Below are positions 46,890 to 55,313 of a DNA stretch of 64,000 bases, one piece after another (the first letter of the stretch is position 1; the number at the start of each line of letters is the position of its first letter). The notes under the pieces were generated by a model. That model was given only the letters and a program-made list of their open reading frames with translations. It was not told the origin of the DNA and made no database searches. This DNA is from Porphyromonas vaginalis (GTDB taxonomy: Bacteria; Bacteroidota; Bacteroidia; Bacteroidales; Porphyromonadaceae). The stretch lies in NCBI RefSeq assembly GCF_958301595.1, contig NZ_CATQJU010000001.1:2108001-2172000 (forward strand), read 5' to 3'. The translations under genes were made by a program, and so were the position numbers.

Positions 46890-48224
46890 CTAGAGCCCTA
46901 CGTAGTTGTGCGGAGTGATCTGACGAAGCTCCTTTTTGACCTCCTCGGCAACCTCTAGGGTGTCGATGAAGTGGGCGATCGTCTCTTGGCTTATCTCCTC
47001 ACCAGTACGGGTCAGTGCCTTGAGCGTCTCATAAGGGTGCGGATAACCCTCACGGCGCAGGATCGTCTGGATAGCTTCGGCGACCACGGCCCAGTTGCAG
47101 TCGAGGTCATGAGCGATGCGCTCGGGGTGGATGACTAGCTTGCCCAAACCCTTAGAGAGACTACTGAAAGCTATCAGTGTGTAGCCCATCGGGACGAGCT
47201 GATTGCGTATCACCGTCGAGTCGGTCAGATCACGCTGTAGACGAGATATGGGGAGCTTAGAGGCTAGATGTAGCGCCACGGCATTAGCTAGCCCGAGGTT
47301 GCCCTCAGCATTCTCAAAGTCAATAGGATTAACCTTGTGAGGCATCGCACTGGAGCCAACCTCTCCTGCCTTGATCTTCTGCCCGAAGTAACCCATAGAG
47401 ATGTAGCTCCAGAAGTCTCGAGCCAGGTCTATGAGGATCGTGTTGATACGCGCCGTCGCCTCAAAGAGGGCAGCGAGGTTGTCGTAGTTAGAGATCTGTG
47501 TCGTGTACTGCTCACGCTCTAGCCCTAGCGATGTGAGGAAGTTATTGCCAAAAGCGACCCAGTCAATGGTGGGGTAGGCGACATGATGCGCATTAAAGTT
47601 GCCCGTAGCACCGCCAAACTTACCCGTGATAGGCACCTGCTCCAGAGCCTTAGTCTGCTGCTCCAAGCGATAGACGAAGACCATGATCTCCTTGCCCAGA
47701 CGTGTGGGGCTAGCGGGCTGACCATGTGTGCGAGCCAGCATAGCGACATCGTGCCACTCACTGGCGAGCTGACGCAGCTGCTCGATGAGCTTTTGGAGCG
47801 TGGGGAGATAGACCTCGTGCAGTGCCTCGCGTAGCATCAGCGGGAAGGCGGTATTATTGACATCTTGCGATGTTAGTCCGAAGTGGACAAACTCCTCAAT
47901 CTCCTCTAGTCCCAGCTGAGGTAGATGACGCTTGATGTAGTACTCAATAGCCTTGACATCATGATTGGTCGTAGCCTCGATATCTTTTACCTCTTGTGCG
48001 GCCTCTGTAGACCACTCTTTGTAAAGCTGCCTGAGAGCCTCTTGCTTAGACTCTGGGAGGGCTTTGCTCAGTGCGGGTATCGCTTGGGTTAGCGCTATGA
48101 GGTACTCCACCTCGATACGTACACGATAGCGGATAAGTGCCGACTCGGAGCTATATGCTGCTAGGGGAGCCGTCTTGCTCGCATAGCGACCATCTAGAGG
48201 TGAGATTGCTTGAAGAGCTGACAT
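46890..48224 (-). CDS. purB: Adenylosuccinate lyase
   Basis: A 444-residue homotetrameric enzyme that cleaves SAICAR and adenylosuccinate in purine synthesis. The fumarase-superfamily signature SSAMPHKVNPIDFENAEGN is complete, and TSQDVNNTAFPLMLR and ARTHGQPASPTRLGKE match the PurB active site of the E. coli-like branch. The length is normal. It is followed leftward by the pseudouridine synthase and asnS. Confidence 0.96.
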   Translation of the reverse strand: MSALQAISPLDGRYASKTAPLAAYSSESALIRYRVRIEVEYLIALTQAIPALSKALPESKQEALRQLYKEWSTEAAQEVKDIEATTNHDVKAIEYYIKRHLPQLGLEEIEEFVHFGLTSQDVNNTAFPLMLREALHEVYLPTLQKLIEQLRQLASEWHDVAMLARTHGQPASPTRLGKEIMVFVYRLEQQTKALEQVPITGKFGGATGNFNAHHVAYPTIDWVAFGNNFLTSLGLEREQYTTQISNYDNLAALFEATARINTILIDLARDFWSYISMGYFGQKIKAGEVGSSAMPHKVNPIDFENAEGNLGLANAVALHLASKLPISRLQRDLTDSTVIRNQLVPMGYTLIAFSSLSKGLGKLVIHPERIAHDLDCNWAVVAEAIQTILRREGYPHPYETLKALTRTGEEISQETIAHFIDTLEVAEEVKKELRQITPHNYVGL

Positions 48225-48353
48225 ACTATATTATGGATTGAAGAGTGTTGTAAGATGACAGAAAGGAGTGTGTCGCCACACTAAGTCTGCTACAGCTGGC
48301 GCCGTCTGCTGACCATAGCCATAGCGACTCGATAGAAAATCGCTTAATGACTA

Positions 48354-48414
48354 GACGCAAGACTCAAGATCGTGATGTCATCAAGGAGACATCGTGCGTC
48401 CTGTGTCTTGCGCC
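48354..48414 (-). terminator. Long hairpin after rplT
   Basis: GACGCAAGAC (48354-48363) pairs with GTCTTGCGCC (48405-48414), and GATGTC (48374-48379) with GACATC (48388-48393) inside it. It sits 26 bases beyond the rplT stop. The T-run is weak, so it may act as a 3' stabiliser rather than a simple terminator. Confidence 0.55.
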
Positions 48415-48439
48415 TAGGCTTTATATTAGAGCCCGTTGT

Positions 48440-48787
48440 TTAGCCTCTAGCCTTTTCGCAGATAGACTTAAAGGCTTCGGGATTGTTCATAGCGAGGTCA
48501 GCGAGGACCTTACGATTGATCTCAATCCCCTGCTTGTGTAGGGCACCCATCAGTGTAGAGTAGGTCATACCCTCTAGACGTGCAGCAGCATTGATACGCT
48601 GTATCCATAGAGCGCGGAAAGAGCGCTTCTTGTTCTTACGGTCACGGTAAGCATAGGTGAGACCCTTCTCCCAGCCATTCTTGGCTACGGTCCAGACGTT
48701 GCTGCGGGCACCGATGTATCCGCGTGTTAGCTTGAGTATTCTTTTGCGCTTAGCTCGTGAAGCGACGTGATTTACTGATCTAGGCAT
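48440..48787 (-). CDS. rplT: 50S ribosomal protein L20
   Basis: A 115-residue rRNA-binding protein essential for early 50S assembly. It begins [20 protein letters not shown] and contains [14 protein letters not shown] and [18 protein letters not shown], close to the family consensus. It is the last gene of the thrS-infC-rpmI-rplT operon. Confidence 0.97.
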   Translation of the reverse strand: MPRSVNHVASRAKRKRILKLTRGYIGARSNVWTVAKNGWEKGLTYAYRDRKNKKRSFRALWIQRINAAARLEGMTYSTLMGALHKQGIEINRKVLADLAMNNPEAFKSICEKARG

Positions 48788-48844
48788 TTCTTGTGTCGAT
48801 TAGTGTGTTTGATAAATACGTACTAAACTCTGTTGAGTCCTCGA

Positions 48845-49039
48845 TTAAAGGTTGAGCATCTCCTTGACGCTCTTCTCATTGTGTGGATCCACGAGAGCGG
48901 TGTAGGTAAGGTTGCGCTTACGCTTCTTGCTCTTTTTGGTGAGGATGTGACTCTTGTACGCATGCTTACGCTTGATGCGTCCGCTACCTGTCAGGAAAAA
49001 ACGCTTCTTAGCGCCTGATACTGTCTTCTGTTTAGGCAT
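48845..49039 (-). CDS. rpmI: 50S ribosomal protein L35
   Basis: A 64-residue basic ribosomal protein ([40 protein letters not shown]). The order infC-rpmI-rplT is nearly universal. The 159-base gap between infC and this gene (49040-49198) has potential pairing (CTACCAGC with GCTGGTAG-like stretches) where L20 autoregulation might act, but I cannot show it. Confidence 0.97.
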   Translation of the reverse strand: MPKQKTVSGAKKRFFLTGSGRIKRKHAYKSHILTKKSKKRKRNLTYTALVDPHNEKSVKEMLNL

Positions 49040-49198
49040 TTTGTTTGGATTTTGAATTGTGTGAAACTATTGTTAGATGCACCCTTCCGACCAACTACCT
49101 AGAGGCACGCCTATGCCTGTTTGGATAGTCTGCTACGCACGGAGCATAGCTGGTAGGGTAGGTGACTTTACTTACTCATGAATGTGTCTATACTGTGA

Positions 49199-49828
49199 CT
49201 ACTCGTCATCGTTCTTCTCAGAGGCATCTTGATCAGACAGCTCCTCGCTGGTCTGCTTAGGCTCCTTCTTCTTACCCTTGGCAGAGGCTGGCTTGGGGGC
49301 TAGCATGATCGTCATGCGCTTGCCCTCCAGCACGGGCATATTCTCGACACGTGCCAAATCCTCTAGGTCGTTGGCAAAGCGTAGGAGAAGTATCTCGCCC
49401 TGATCCTTAAAGAGGATGCTGCGACCACGGAAGAAGACGTACGCCTTGACCTTAAAGCCCTCCTTGAGGAAGCCCTCGGCGTGACGTAGCTTGAAGTTGT
49501 AGTCGTGATCATCCGTCTGAGGTCCGAAGCGGATCTCCTTGACGACCACCTTAGCCTGCTTAGCCTTCTGCTCCTTCTGTCGCTTCTTCTGCTGGTAGAG
49601 AAACTTCTGGTAGTCAGTCACACGACATACAGGTGGCTCCGCATTCGGAGAGATCTCCACAAGGTCTAGCCCCTGCAGCTCGGCTATACGACGAGCTTGC
49701 TGGATAGGGTAGACCCCCTGCTCTACATTGTCACCGACGAGACGTACCTCACGATGAGGTATCTGCTCGTTGATCCGGTTCGGTTGCTCTTTGATGGGTG
49801 GACGTCTGAAATTTCTACTGTTTGCCAT
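49199..49828 (-). CDS. infC: Translation initiation factor IF-3
   Basis: A 209-residue factor that binds the 30S subunit and checks the start codon. The N-domain carries [20 protein letters not shown] and [20 protein letters not shown]; the C-domain carries [20 protein letters not shown] and [14 protein letters not shown] 25-residue N-terminal and a 30-residue acidic/Lys C-terminal tail are added, as usual in Bacteroidetes. The start here is a plain ATG, not the AUU used for autoregulation in E. coli. Confidence 0.96.
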   Translation of the reverse strand: MANSRNFRRPPIKEQPNRINEQIPHREVRLVGDNVEQGVYPIQQARRIAELQGLDLVEISPNAEPPVCRVTDYQKFLYQQKKRQKEQKAKQAKVVVKEIRFGPQTDDHDYNFKLRHAEGFLKEGFKVKAYVFFRGRSILFKDQGEILLLRFANDLEDLARVENMPVLEGKRMTIMLAPKPASAKGKKKEPKQTSEELSDQDASEKNDDE

Positions 49829-49938
49829 TCGTCTGCAATTAGCAGTTAGTGATTCGTTAGCAGTGTGCTAGGTTGGGGTTATTTGATCTAGTGCTTAGAT
49901 TGATATGACTTATCTTTCTTGAGATAAATGACCGATGA

Positions 49939-51891
49939 CTACCCTCTAGCATTCATCTGACTCTCTATCTCCTGAAGGATATGCTCGGCAAAGGTACTAA
50001 TTTTTTCTGTACCTGCATCACCCTCGCCCTGCTTACGCACTGATACCGTGCCATCGGCCTGCTCCTGCTCACCGACGATCAGCATGTAGGGGATGCGCTT
50101 GAGCTCATTGTCTCGTATTTTGCGACCCACCTTCTCGTTGCGGTCGTCAACGGATACGCTGATGTCTTGCTCGCTCAGGGCTGCTGCTACCTCATAAGCG
50201 TAATCGTTGAAACGCTCCGAGACAGGCAGTATTACCACTTGGTCGGGTGCCAGCCATAGGGGGAACTTGCCCGCCGTGTGCTCTATGAGTACAGCTACAA
50301 ATCGCTCCATAGAGCCAAAAGGTGCGCGGTGTATCATCACTGGGCGGTGCTTCTGATTGTCCTCGCCCGTGTACTCTAGGTCAAATCGCTCTGGTAGGTT
50401 GTAGTCTACCTGGATCGTACCCAGCTGCCAGCGTCTACCGAGAGCATCCTTGACCATAAAGTCAAGCTTCGGACCATAGAAAGCAGCCTCGTCGTACTCG
50501 ACATGTGCTGGTAGACCAGCCTCCTGACAAGCCTCGATGATCGCTTGCTCAGCACGATCCCAGTTCTCTTCGCTACCGATGTACTTGCTGCGGTCAGTCT
50601 GACTACGTAGAGAAATCTGCGCCTCAAAGTTCTCAAAGTCCAGAGCCTTAAAGATGATGAAGATAATGTCCATCACCTTGAGAAACTCCTCCTTGACCTG
50701 ATCAGGACGGCAGAAGATGTGTGCATCGTCTTGCGTAAAGCCACGTACACGCGTCAAGCCGTGTAGCTCACCGCTCTGCTCGTAGCGATAGACCGTGCCA
50801 AACTCAGCCAGACGTACTGGCAGATCTCTGTAGGAGTGTGGCTTGAGCCTATATATCTCACAGTGGTGAGGGCAGTTCATCGGCTTCAGCATGAAGGCCT
50901 CACCCTCCTGAGGAGTCGTGATCACTTGAAATGAGTCAGCACCATACTTAGCGTAGTGACCGCTCGTCTTGTAGAGCTCCACATTGCCGATGTGAGGCGT
51001 CATCACCTGCTGGTAGCCGTAGCGCTTCTGGATACGCTTGAGGAAGTCCTCGAGCTTGAGTCTCAGCTGTGTACCACGTGGTAGCCATAGAGGCAGCCCC
51101 TGTCCGACACGCTGTGAGAATGCAAAGAGCTCTAGCTCCTTACCTATCTTGCGGTGGTCACGCTTCTTTGCCTCTTCGAGCAGTGCGAGATACTCATCGA
51201 GGAGCTTCTTCTTGGGGAAGGTGATACCATATATACGAGTCAACTGCTTACGCGTCTCATCGCCACGCCAGTAAGCGCCAGCCACGCTCAGTAGCTTGAC
51301 CGCCTTGATAGGCGCTGTAGAGGGAAGGTGCGGTCCACGGCAAAGATCCGTGAAAGCACCCTGCGTATAGGTCGTGATGGTGCCATCCTCTAGATCGTTG
51401 ATCAGCTCTAGCTTGTAGCCCTGACCCGTTTTCTTGAAGAAGTCCAGAGCATCGCTCTTAGAGATCGACTTACGCTCGAGCGTCTCCTTGCGACGCGCCA
51501 GCTCCAGCATCTTAGCCTCGATCTTCGGCAGATCCTCCGACTTGATCACCTCGTCACCAGTATCTATATCATAGTAAAAGCCCGCCTCGATAGCAGGTCC
51601 TATGCCAAACTGTACGCCAGGATAAAGCTCCTGTAGCGCCTCCGCCATAAGGTGAGCTGAGGTGTGCCAAAAGGCGTGCTTGCCGCCCTCGTCCTCCCAC
51701 TTGAGGAGCTTGATGTGGGCATCATGCATCAGCGGTGTACGCACATCTATGAGCTTGCCATCGCACTCGGCTGCTAGGACCTCTTGCGCCAGTCGCTCGC
51801 TGATGCTATTCGCTATATCTAGCGGGGTCACCCCCTGCTTCATTTCCTTCACACTGCCGTCGGGTAGTGTGATATGTATCTGATCAGACAT
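49939..51891 (-). CDS. thrS: Threonyl-tRNA synthetase
   Basis: A 650-residue class II synthetase. A TGS domain (residues 1-65, [20 protein letters not shown]) is followed by the editing domain with [11 protein letters not shown], the catalytic core with [11 protein letters not shown] and [16 protein letters not shown], and the anticodon-binding domain ([13 protein letters not shown]). The length is normal. It is the first gene of the thrS-infC-rpmI-rplT operon. A tRNA-Thr gene lies upstream at 54408-54479. Confidence 0.97.
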   Translation of the reverse strand: MSDQIHITLPDGSVKEMKQGVTPLDIANSISERLAQEVLAAECDGKLIDVRTPLMHDAHIKLLKWEDEGGKHAFWHTSAHLMAEALQELYPGVQFGIGPAIEAGFYYDIDTGDEVIKSEDLPKIEAKMLELARRKETLERKSISKSDALDFFKKTGQGYKLELINDLEDGTITTYTQGAFTDLCRGPHLPSTAPIKAVKLLSVAGAYWRGDETRKQLTRIYGITFPKKKLLDEYLALLEEAKKRDHRKIGKELELFAFSQRVGQGLPLWLPRGTQLRLKLEDFLKRIQKRYGYQQVMTPHIGNVELYKTSGHYAKYGADSFQVITTPQEGEAFMLKPMNCPHHCEIYRLKPHSYRDLPVRLAEFGTVYRYEQSGELHGLTRVRGFTQDDAHIFCRPDQVKEEFLKVMDIIFIIFKALDFENFEAQISLRSQTDRSKYIGSEENWDRAEQAIIEACQEAGLPAHVEYDEAAFYGPKLDFMVKDALGRRWQLGTIQVDYNLPERFDLEYTGEDNQKHRPVMIHRAPFGSMERFVAVLIEHTAGKFPLWLAPDQVVILPVSERFNDYAYEVAAALSEQDISVSVDDRNEKVGRKIRDNELKRIPYMLIVGEQEQADGTVSVRKQGEGDAGTEKISTFAEHILQEIESQMNARG

Positions 51892-51969
51892 AAGTGGTGT
51901 GTTGTAGTCGACTATATAATAAGGAGACTCTTGCTCGCAGCAATCATCTCAAAAAAGGTATATACGCCA

Positions 51970-51977
51970 CAAAGGTA
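51970..51977 (-). promoter_or_regulatory. Probable -7 element of the thrS operon
   Basis: Minus-strand TACCTTTG, 78 bases before the thrS ATG. A run of A/T lies just upstream but no TTTG at 19-21 bases, so it is moderately supported. Confidence 0.5.
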
Positions 51978-52106
51978 CAAAAAAAGCTTTCACTCTCCAC
52001 CCCGCAAAGGACGCACGCACTCCCGCGGAGCGTCTGTCTTCGAACCGGCCGTGACGTACGGACGCACGGTCGGACGTGTTACGATTTGTATGGACGCACG
52101 GTCTGT

Positions 52107-52187
52107 GCGTCCGTCCCCGTTAAAACCTTGACGCTGTAACCTTTGACACAACGGACGCATAGCCCGTGCGTCCCTGTCAATGGTTAC
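52107..52187. repeat. Dispersed repeat with hairpin potential (copy 2)
   Basis: Matches 15578-15661 in the same orientation, including TGTAACCTTTGACACAACGG and the closing GGTTAC. It lacks the GC-rich 26-bp-arm hairpin that follows copy 1. Confidence 0.8.
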
Positions 52188-52302
52188 GGAGTTATGCATT
52201 GTGCCAAAGTGTGGCGTCGTCTCGTAGGTGCGAGCGAATCTTTAGCGGGTTGCACGTGTCGACTTGGCTACCTATATATAATGTGGTAAATAGCCCGGAA
52301 GG

Positions 52303-52562
52303 GTCGTCCCATACTGATGGGACGAAAATATCTCACCCCGTGTGGAACGAAAAAATCCCAAGGGGGGGGATTTCAAAATCCCCTCGGAGGGACGAAAAGA
52401 TCCCGGGATCTTGAAGTATCCACGTGGAAAATGAGAAGTGCCCACGTAGGGGCGAAATAAAACTTCGGAAGAATCAAATGAAACTTCGGAGGAGTTTTTT
52501 CTTCCCCACGTGGAGAATAAAAAATATCCACGTGAAATTTGAGATTTCTCACGTGGATATTG
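52303..52562. repeat. Two-part palindrome array joining both unit types
   Basis: The first part (52303-52405) has GGGACGAAAA/TCCC-type units (GATGGGACGAAAATATCTCA, AAAATCCCAAGGGGGGGGAT, GGAGGGACGAAAAGATCCC) and is the diverged inverse of 15909-16040. The second part (52414-52562) has CACGTG and AACTTCGGA units like 43315-43486. The two array types are thus fused in one place with no gap. Confidence 0.9.
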
Positions 52563-52642
52563 AATTAGAGATTGGACTTTAGAGGTTAGAGATGTGATAC
52601 CTACTGTGGGGATCACGTCTCGTCGGTTTAGCCGACTTGCTT

Positions 52643-54313
52643 TTAGCTCAGCCCCTCGATGACGCCATCGACGATGTCCATGTGGACTGCTTGTGGCTCC
52701 TTGGGTAGTCCAGGCATACGCATGATGCTGCCCATGATGACGACGATCATCTCAGCACCGCTGTTGAGGACGATGTCCTCGACCTTCATGTCGAAGTCGC
52801 GTATGTCTCCATAACCCTTGGGATCTGCCGAGAAGGAGTACTGCGTCTTGGCGATGCAGATAGGGTAGCGCTCCATGTTGAGCTCGTGGATGCGAGCAAG
52901 CTTCTTCTCCGCCTTGCTACTATAGGTAACGTTGGCAGCGCCGTAGATGCGCTTAGCGATGTGCTCGACCTTTGTCTTGACAGGTTCACTGAGCTCGTAG
53001 ACGTGATCGATAGGCTCTGAGGGATGCTCCTCGATGGTCTTGACGACTAGCTCAGCCAGCTCGGTAGCACCCTTGCCACCCTCGCTGTAAGCGTTGTTGA
53101 TCGCAAAGCCGCAGCCTAGGACCTGCTCGCAGTGATTGCGTACGATCTCGATCTCCTCGTCGGTGTCGGTAGCGTAGCGGTTGAAGGCGACGACCACCGT
53201 CTGCCCGAAGTTGTGCAGGTTGTGCACGTGGCGGTCCAAGTTAGCTAGACCCTTACGGACGCCCTCTATGTCCTTCTCGTAGATCTGCTTTTCGTTGACA
53301 TCGCCGTGCATCTTGAGACCCGCTAGGGTAGCTACGATGACCGTCAGCTTGGGCGTGATGCCCGCTACACGACACTTGATGTCGAGGAACTTCTCTGCAC
53401 CGAGGTCTGCACCGAAGCCTGCCTCCGTGATCGTGTAGTCGCAGCAAGACATAGCCATCTTAGTCGCGATGATCGAGTTGCAGCCGTGAGCGATATTGGC
53501 AAAAGGTCCGCCATGGATGAAGGCGGGTGTCCCCTCGGTGGTCTGTACGAGGTTAGGCTTGATAGCATCCTTCAGGAGGATGGTGATAGCGCCTCCGATG
53601 CCTAGATCCTTAACGCGAAATGGCTCCTTAGCCTTGGTATAGCCGAGGAGGATATTGTCGATACGACGGCGCAGGTCGTCAAGGTCAGATGCCAAGCAGA
53701 GGATTGCCATAATCTCACTTGCAGGGGTGATATCGAAGCCAGTCTCCGTGGGGACGCCATTGCCTACACCGCCCAGACCGGTGATGCAGTTACGCAGTGA
53801 GCGATCGTTGACGTCGAGGACGCGCTTCCAGAGCACCTCGGAGAGTCCCTCGCAGCTATTTCTATTCTGATAGATATAGTTGTCTAGGAGTGCGGTGATC
53901 ATGTTGTGTGCAGAGGTGATGGCGTGAAAGTCACCAGTGAAGTGAAGGTTGATGTTCTCCATGGGTAACACCTGTGCGTATCCACCACCTGCGGCACCAC
54001 CCTTCATACCGAAGCAGGGACCGAGCGAGGGCTCACGAAGAGCCACGGCGGCACTCTTGCCGATCTTGTTGAGTCCTAGAGCGAGACCGATAGAGACGGT
54101 GGTCTTACCGACACCGGCCTTGGTCGGTGTGATAGCGGTCACGAGGATGAGGTTGCTCTGAGCTATCTTGTCAGGGTCCATGCGCTCATGCGAAACTTTG
54201 CCGATGTAGTGCCCGTAGGGCTCTAGTTCTTGATCTGTGATGCGGAGCTGGTGAGCGATCTCCTCAATGGGCTTGAGCTGGCACTCACGAGCTATCTGAA
54301 TATCTGATTTCAT
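52643..54313 (-). CDS. fhs: Formate--tetrahydrofolate ligase
   Basis: A 556-residue enzyme that makes 10-formyl-tetrahydrofolate from formate, ATP and tetrahydrofolate. The ATP loop [19 protein letters not shown] is near residue 62, followed by [20 protein letters not shown] and [15 protein letters not shown], all standard. The length is normal. It supplies one-carbon units in an anaerobe that releases formate; the class III ribonucleotide reductase in this window also uses formate (in most forms). It lies just downstream of tRNA-Thr. Confidence 0.96.
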   Translation of the reverse strand: MKSDIQIARECQLKPIEEIAHQLRITDQELEPYGHYIGKVSHERMDPDKIAQSNLILVTAITPTKAGVGKTTVSIGLALGLNKIGKSAAVALREPSLGPCFGMKGGAAGGGYAQVLPMENINLHFTGDFHAITSAHNMITALLDNYIYQNRNSCEGLSEVLWKRVLDVNDRSLRNCITGLGGVGNGVPTETGFDITPASEIMAILCLASDLDDLRRRIDNILLGYTKAKEPFRVKDLGIGGAITILLKDAIKPNLVQTTEGTPAFIHGGPFANIAHGCNSIIATKMAMSCCDYTITEAGFGADLGAEKFLDIKCRVAGITPKLTVIVATLAGLKMHGDVNEKQIYEKDIEGVRKGLANLDRHVHNLHNFGQTVVVAFNRYATDTDEEIEIVRNHCEQVLGCGFAINNAYSEGGKGATELAELVVKTIEEHPSEPIDHVYELSEPVKTKVEHIAKRIYGAANVTYSSKAEKKLARIHELNMERYPICIAKTQYSFSADPKGYGDIRDFDMKVEDIVLNSGAEMIVVIMGSIMRMPGLPKEPQAVHMDIVDGVIEGLS

Positions 54314-54407
54314 TGTGGTACTATGTTAGTGTATAAAGAAAGAAAGGCACCCCCTACAGGGTCAGGTAGACCACTATAGACGACGCCCTAAGGAAGTGAT
54401 ATTAAGA

Positions 54408-54479
54408 GCCGAAAGCCGGACTCGAACCGGCGACCTACTCATTACGAATGAGTTGCTCTACCAACTGAGCTATTTCGGC
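54408..54479 (-). tRNA. tRNA-Thr, anticodon CGU
   Basis: The minus strand folds as a 72-nt cloverleaf: acceptor GCCGAAA/TTTCGGC, D arm GCTCAGTTGGTAGAGC, anticodon stem ACTCA/TGAGT with loop TTCGTAA, variable loop AGGTC, T arm GCCGGTTCGAGTCCGGC. The anticodon CGT reads ACG, threonine. CCA is not encoded. A promoter lies 15 bases upstream. Confidence 0.97.
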
Positions 54480-54494
54480 GTCTCATTGACGATG

Positions 54495-54525
54495 CAAAAG
54501 TACAACAAACTTTTGATACTACAAA
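54495..54525 (-). promoter_or_regulatory. Promoter of tRNA-Thr
   Basis: On the minus strand TTTG (54525-54522), 19 bases, then TACTTTTG (54502-54495) match the Bacteroidetes consensus. The -33 box lies inside a 17-bp tandem repeat. Confidence 0.8.
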
Positions 54526-54554
54526 ACTTTTGGTACTACAAAATTTTTGGTACT
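54505..54554. repeat. Three tandem 16-17-bp repeats over the tRNA-Thr promoter
   Basis: ACAAACTTTTGATACT (54505-54520), ACAAAACTTTTGGTACT (54521-54537) and ACAAAATTTTTGGTACT (54538-54554) follow directly. Each repeat contains an ACAAA word, that is a possible -33 TTTG on the minus strand. Confidence 0.9.
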
Positions 54555-54948
54555 AACTCGATCCTGCAACGCTTACGGGTAGCGACATCTAGGATCGCAC
54601 GGTTCGTGTCTAGTGGGAGGGCGTCCGTTGTGTCAAAGGTTACAGCGTCTGATGGCTGGATTTGTCGTGTTGATGTGGTTCGTGTAGGGGCGGACCTGCG
54701 TGTCCGCCCACAGAGCACACTGCGCTTCGACGAGGACGGGCGGACACATAGGTCCGCCCCTACAAATCGTAACATGTATCGTCGCTACTCGTATCGATGT
54801 TGACAACTTAGTCGACGAAGTGGAGTGAGAGAAGATTCTAATTAGAAAACTTCTCGGAGATAGTGTTTTTGCAAATAGCTAAACAACAGTATGTTGTGAA
54901 TTTGTTTTGGACAACTTTTCAACAGTTGTTGATTTAGAAGTTGTTTTA
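54555..54948. other. Intergenic stretch between tRNA-Thr and the nrdD promoter
   Basis: It holds the inverted fragment of the dispersed repeat (54621-54643), the GC-rich hairpin copy 2 (54684-54763), and an AT-rich part (54840-54948) with CAAC/GTTG-rich words (AACAACAGTATGTTGT, CAACAGTTGTTG) that could bind a regulator of nrdD. No gene is seen. Confidence 0.6.
54684..54763. repeat. GC-rich inverted repeat, 26-bp arms (copy 2)
   Basis: Arms 54684-54709 and 54738-54763 pair as in copy 1 (15702-15781), and the preceding 40 bases (ACAGCGTCTGATGGCTGGAT...) also match copy 1. The arms differ from copy 1 by only a few bases. Confidence 0.85.
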
Positions 54949-54980
54949 TTTGGTCATCTCGCTGGAATGTTGTAATATTG
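54949..54980 (+). promoter_or_regulatory. Promoter of the nrdD leader
   Basis: TTTG at 54949-54952, a 20-base spacer, and TAATATTG at 54973-54980. Transcription would start near 54987, about 50 bases before the cobalamin aptamer. Confidence 0.7.
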
Positions 54981-55034
54981 CATTCGCAATAAACGAGGAT
55001 GTTTTACGCCGCCCGTCTTTCGTTCGTTTGCAAT

Positions 55035-55275
55035 CTCATAATACTGATAGGGTGTACTAGTGCACATCGCCTAGTCACTGGGAAACTGGTGCAAGTCCAG
55101 TACAGAACCCGCTGCTGTAATTCTCGCTATAGAGGAGGATCATATATCCACTGTCTATATAATAAGATGGGAAGGAGATCACTCCAAGCAGGGCTACGCT
55201 ACACACAGCCTAGTCCCGACGAGATAAGTCAGAAGACCGACCCGAGTAGACGGAGATAGCACGAGAGAAGGAAGA
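55035..55275 (+). promoter_or_regulatory. Cobalamin riboswitch before nrdD
   Basis: The core GGGAAACTGGTGCAAGTCCA at 55081-55100 followed by ACAGAACCCGCTGCTGTAA at 55102-55120 matches the cobalamin-aptamer consensus, and the downstream B12 box AAGTCAGAAGACCGACCC is at 55226-55243. The peripheral part between them (55121-55225) is long. It sits in the roughly 325-base leader of nrdD. Such switches turn genes off when adenosylcobalamin is plentiful. No clear terminator separates it from nrdD, so control may be at translation. Confidence 0.93.
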
Positions 55276-55313
55276 TACGTGAAGGTCCTCACATTACTTT
55301 CGGGAATTGAAGT

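Larger units (their letters stand above)
51892..52642. other. Repeat-filled gap between fhs and thrS
   Basis: About 750 bases with no gene. It holds the thrS -7 element (51970-51977), a hairpin repeat (52107-52187), a two-part palindrome array (52303-52562), and short TTAGAG-type direct repeats (52566-52600). The segment 52000-52106 is rich in GGACGCAC-type words that echo the hairpin repeat. Confidence 0.7.

Noticed and set aside
49040-49198. L20-type autoregulatory leader before rpmI
   Set aside because: Some pairing is possible, but the known L20 leader architecture could not be traced by eye, so it is not called.
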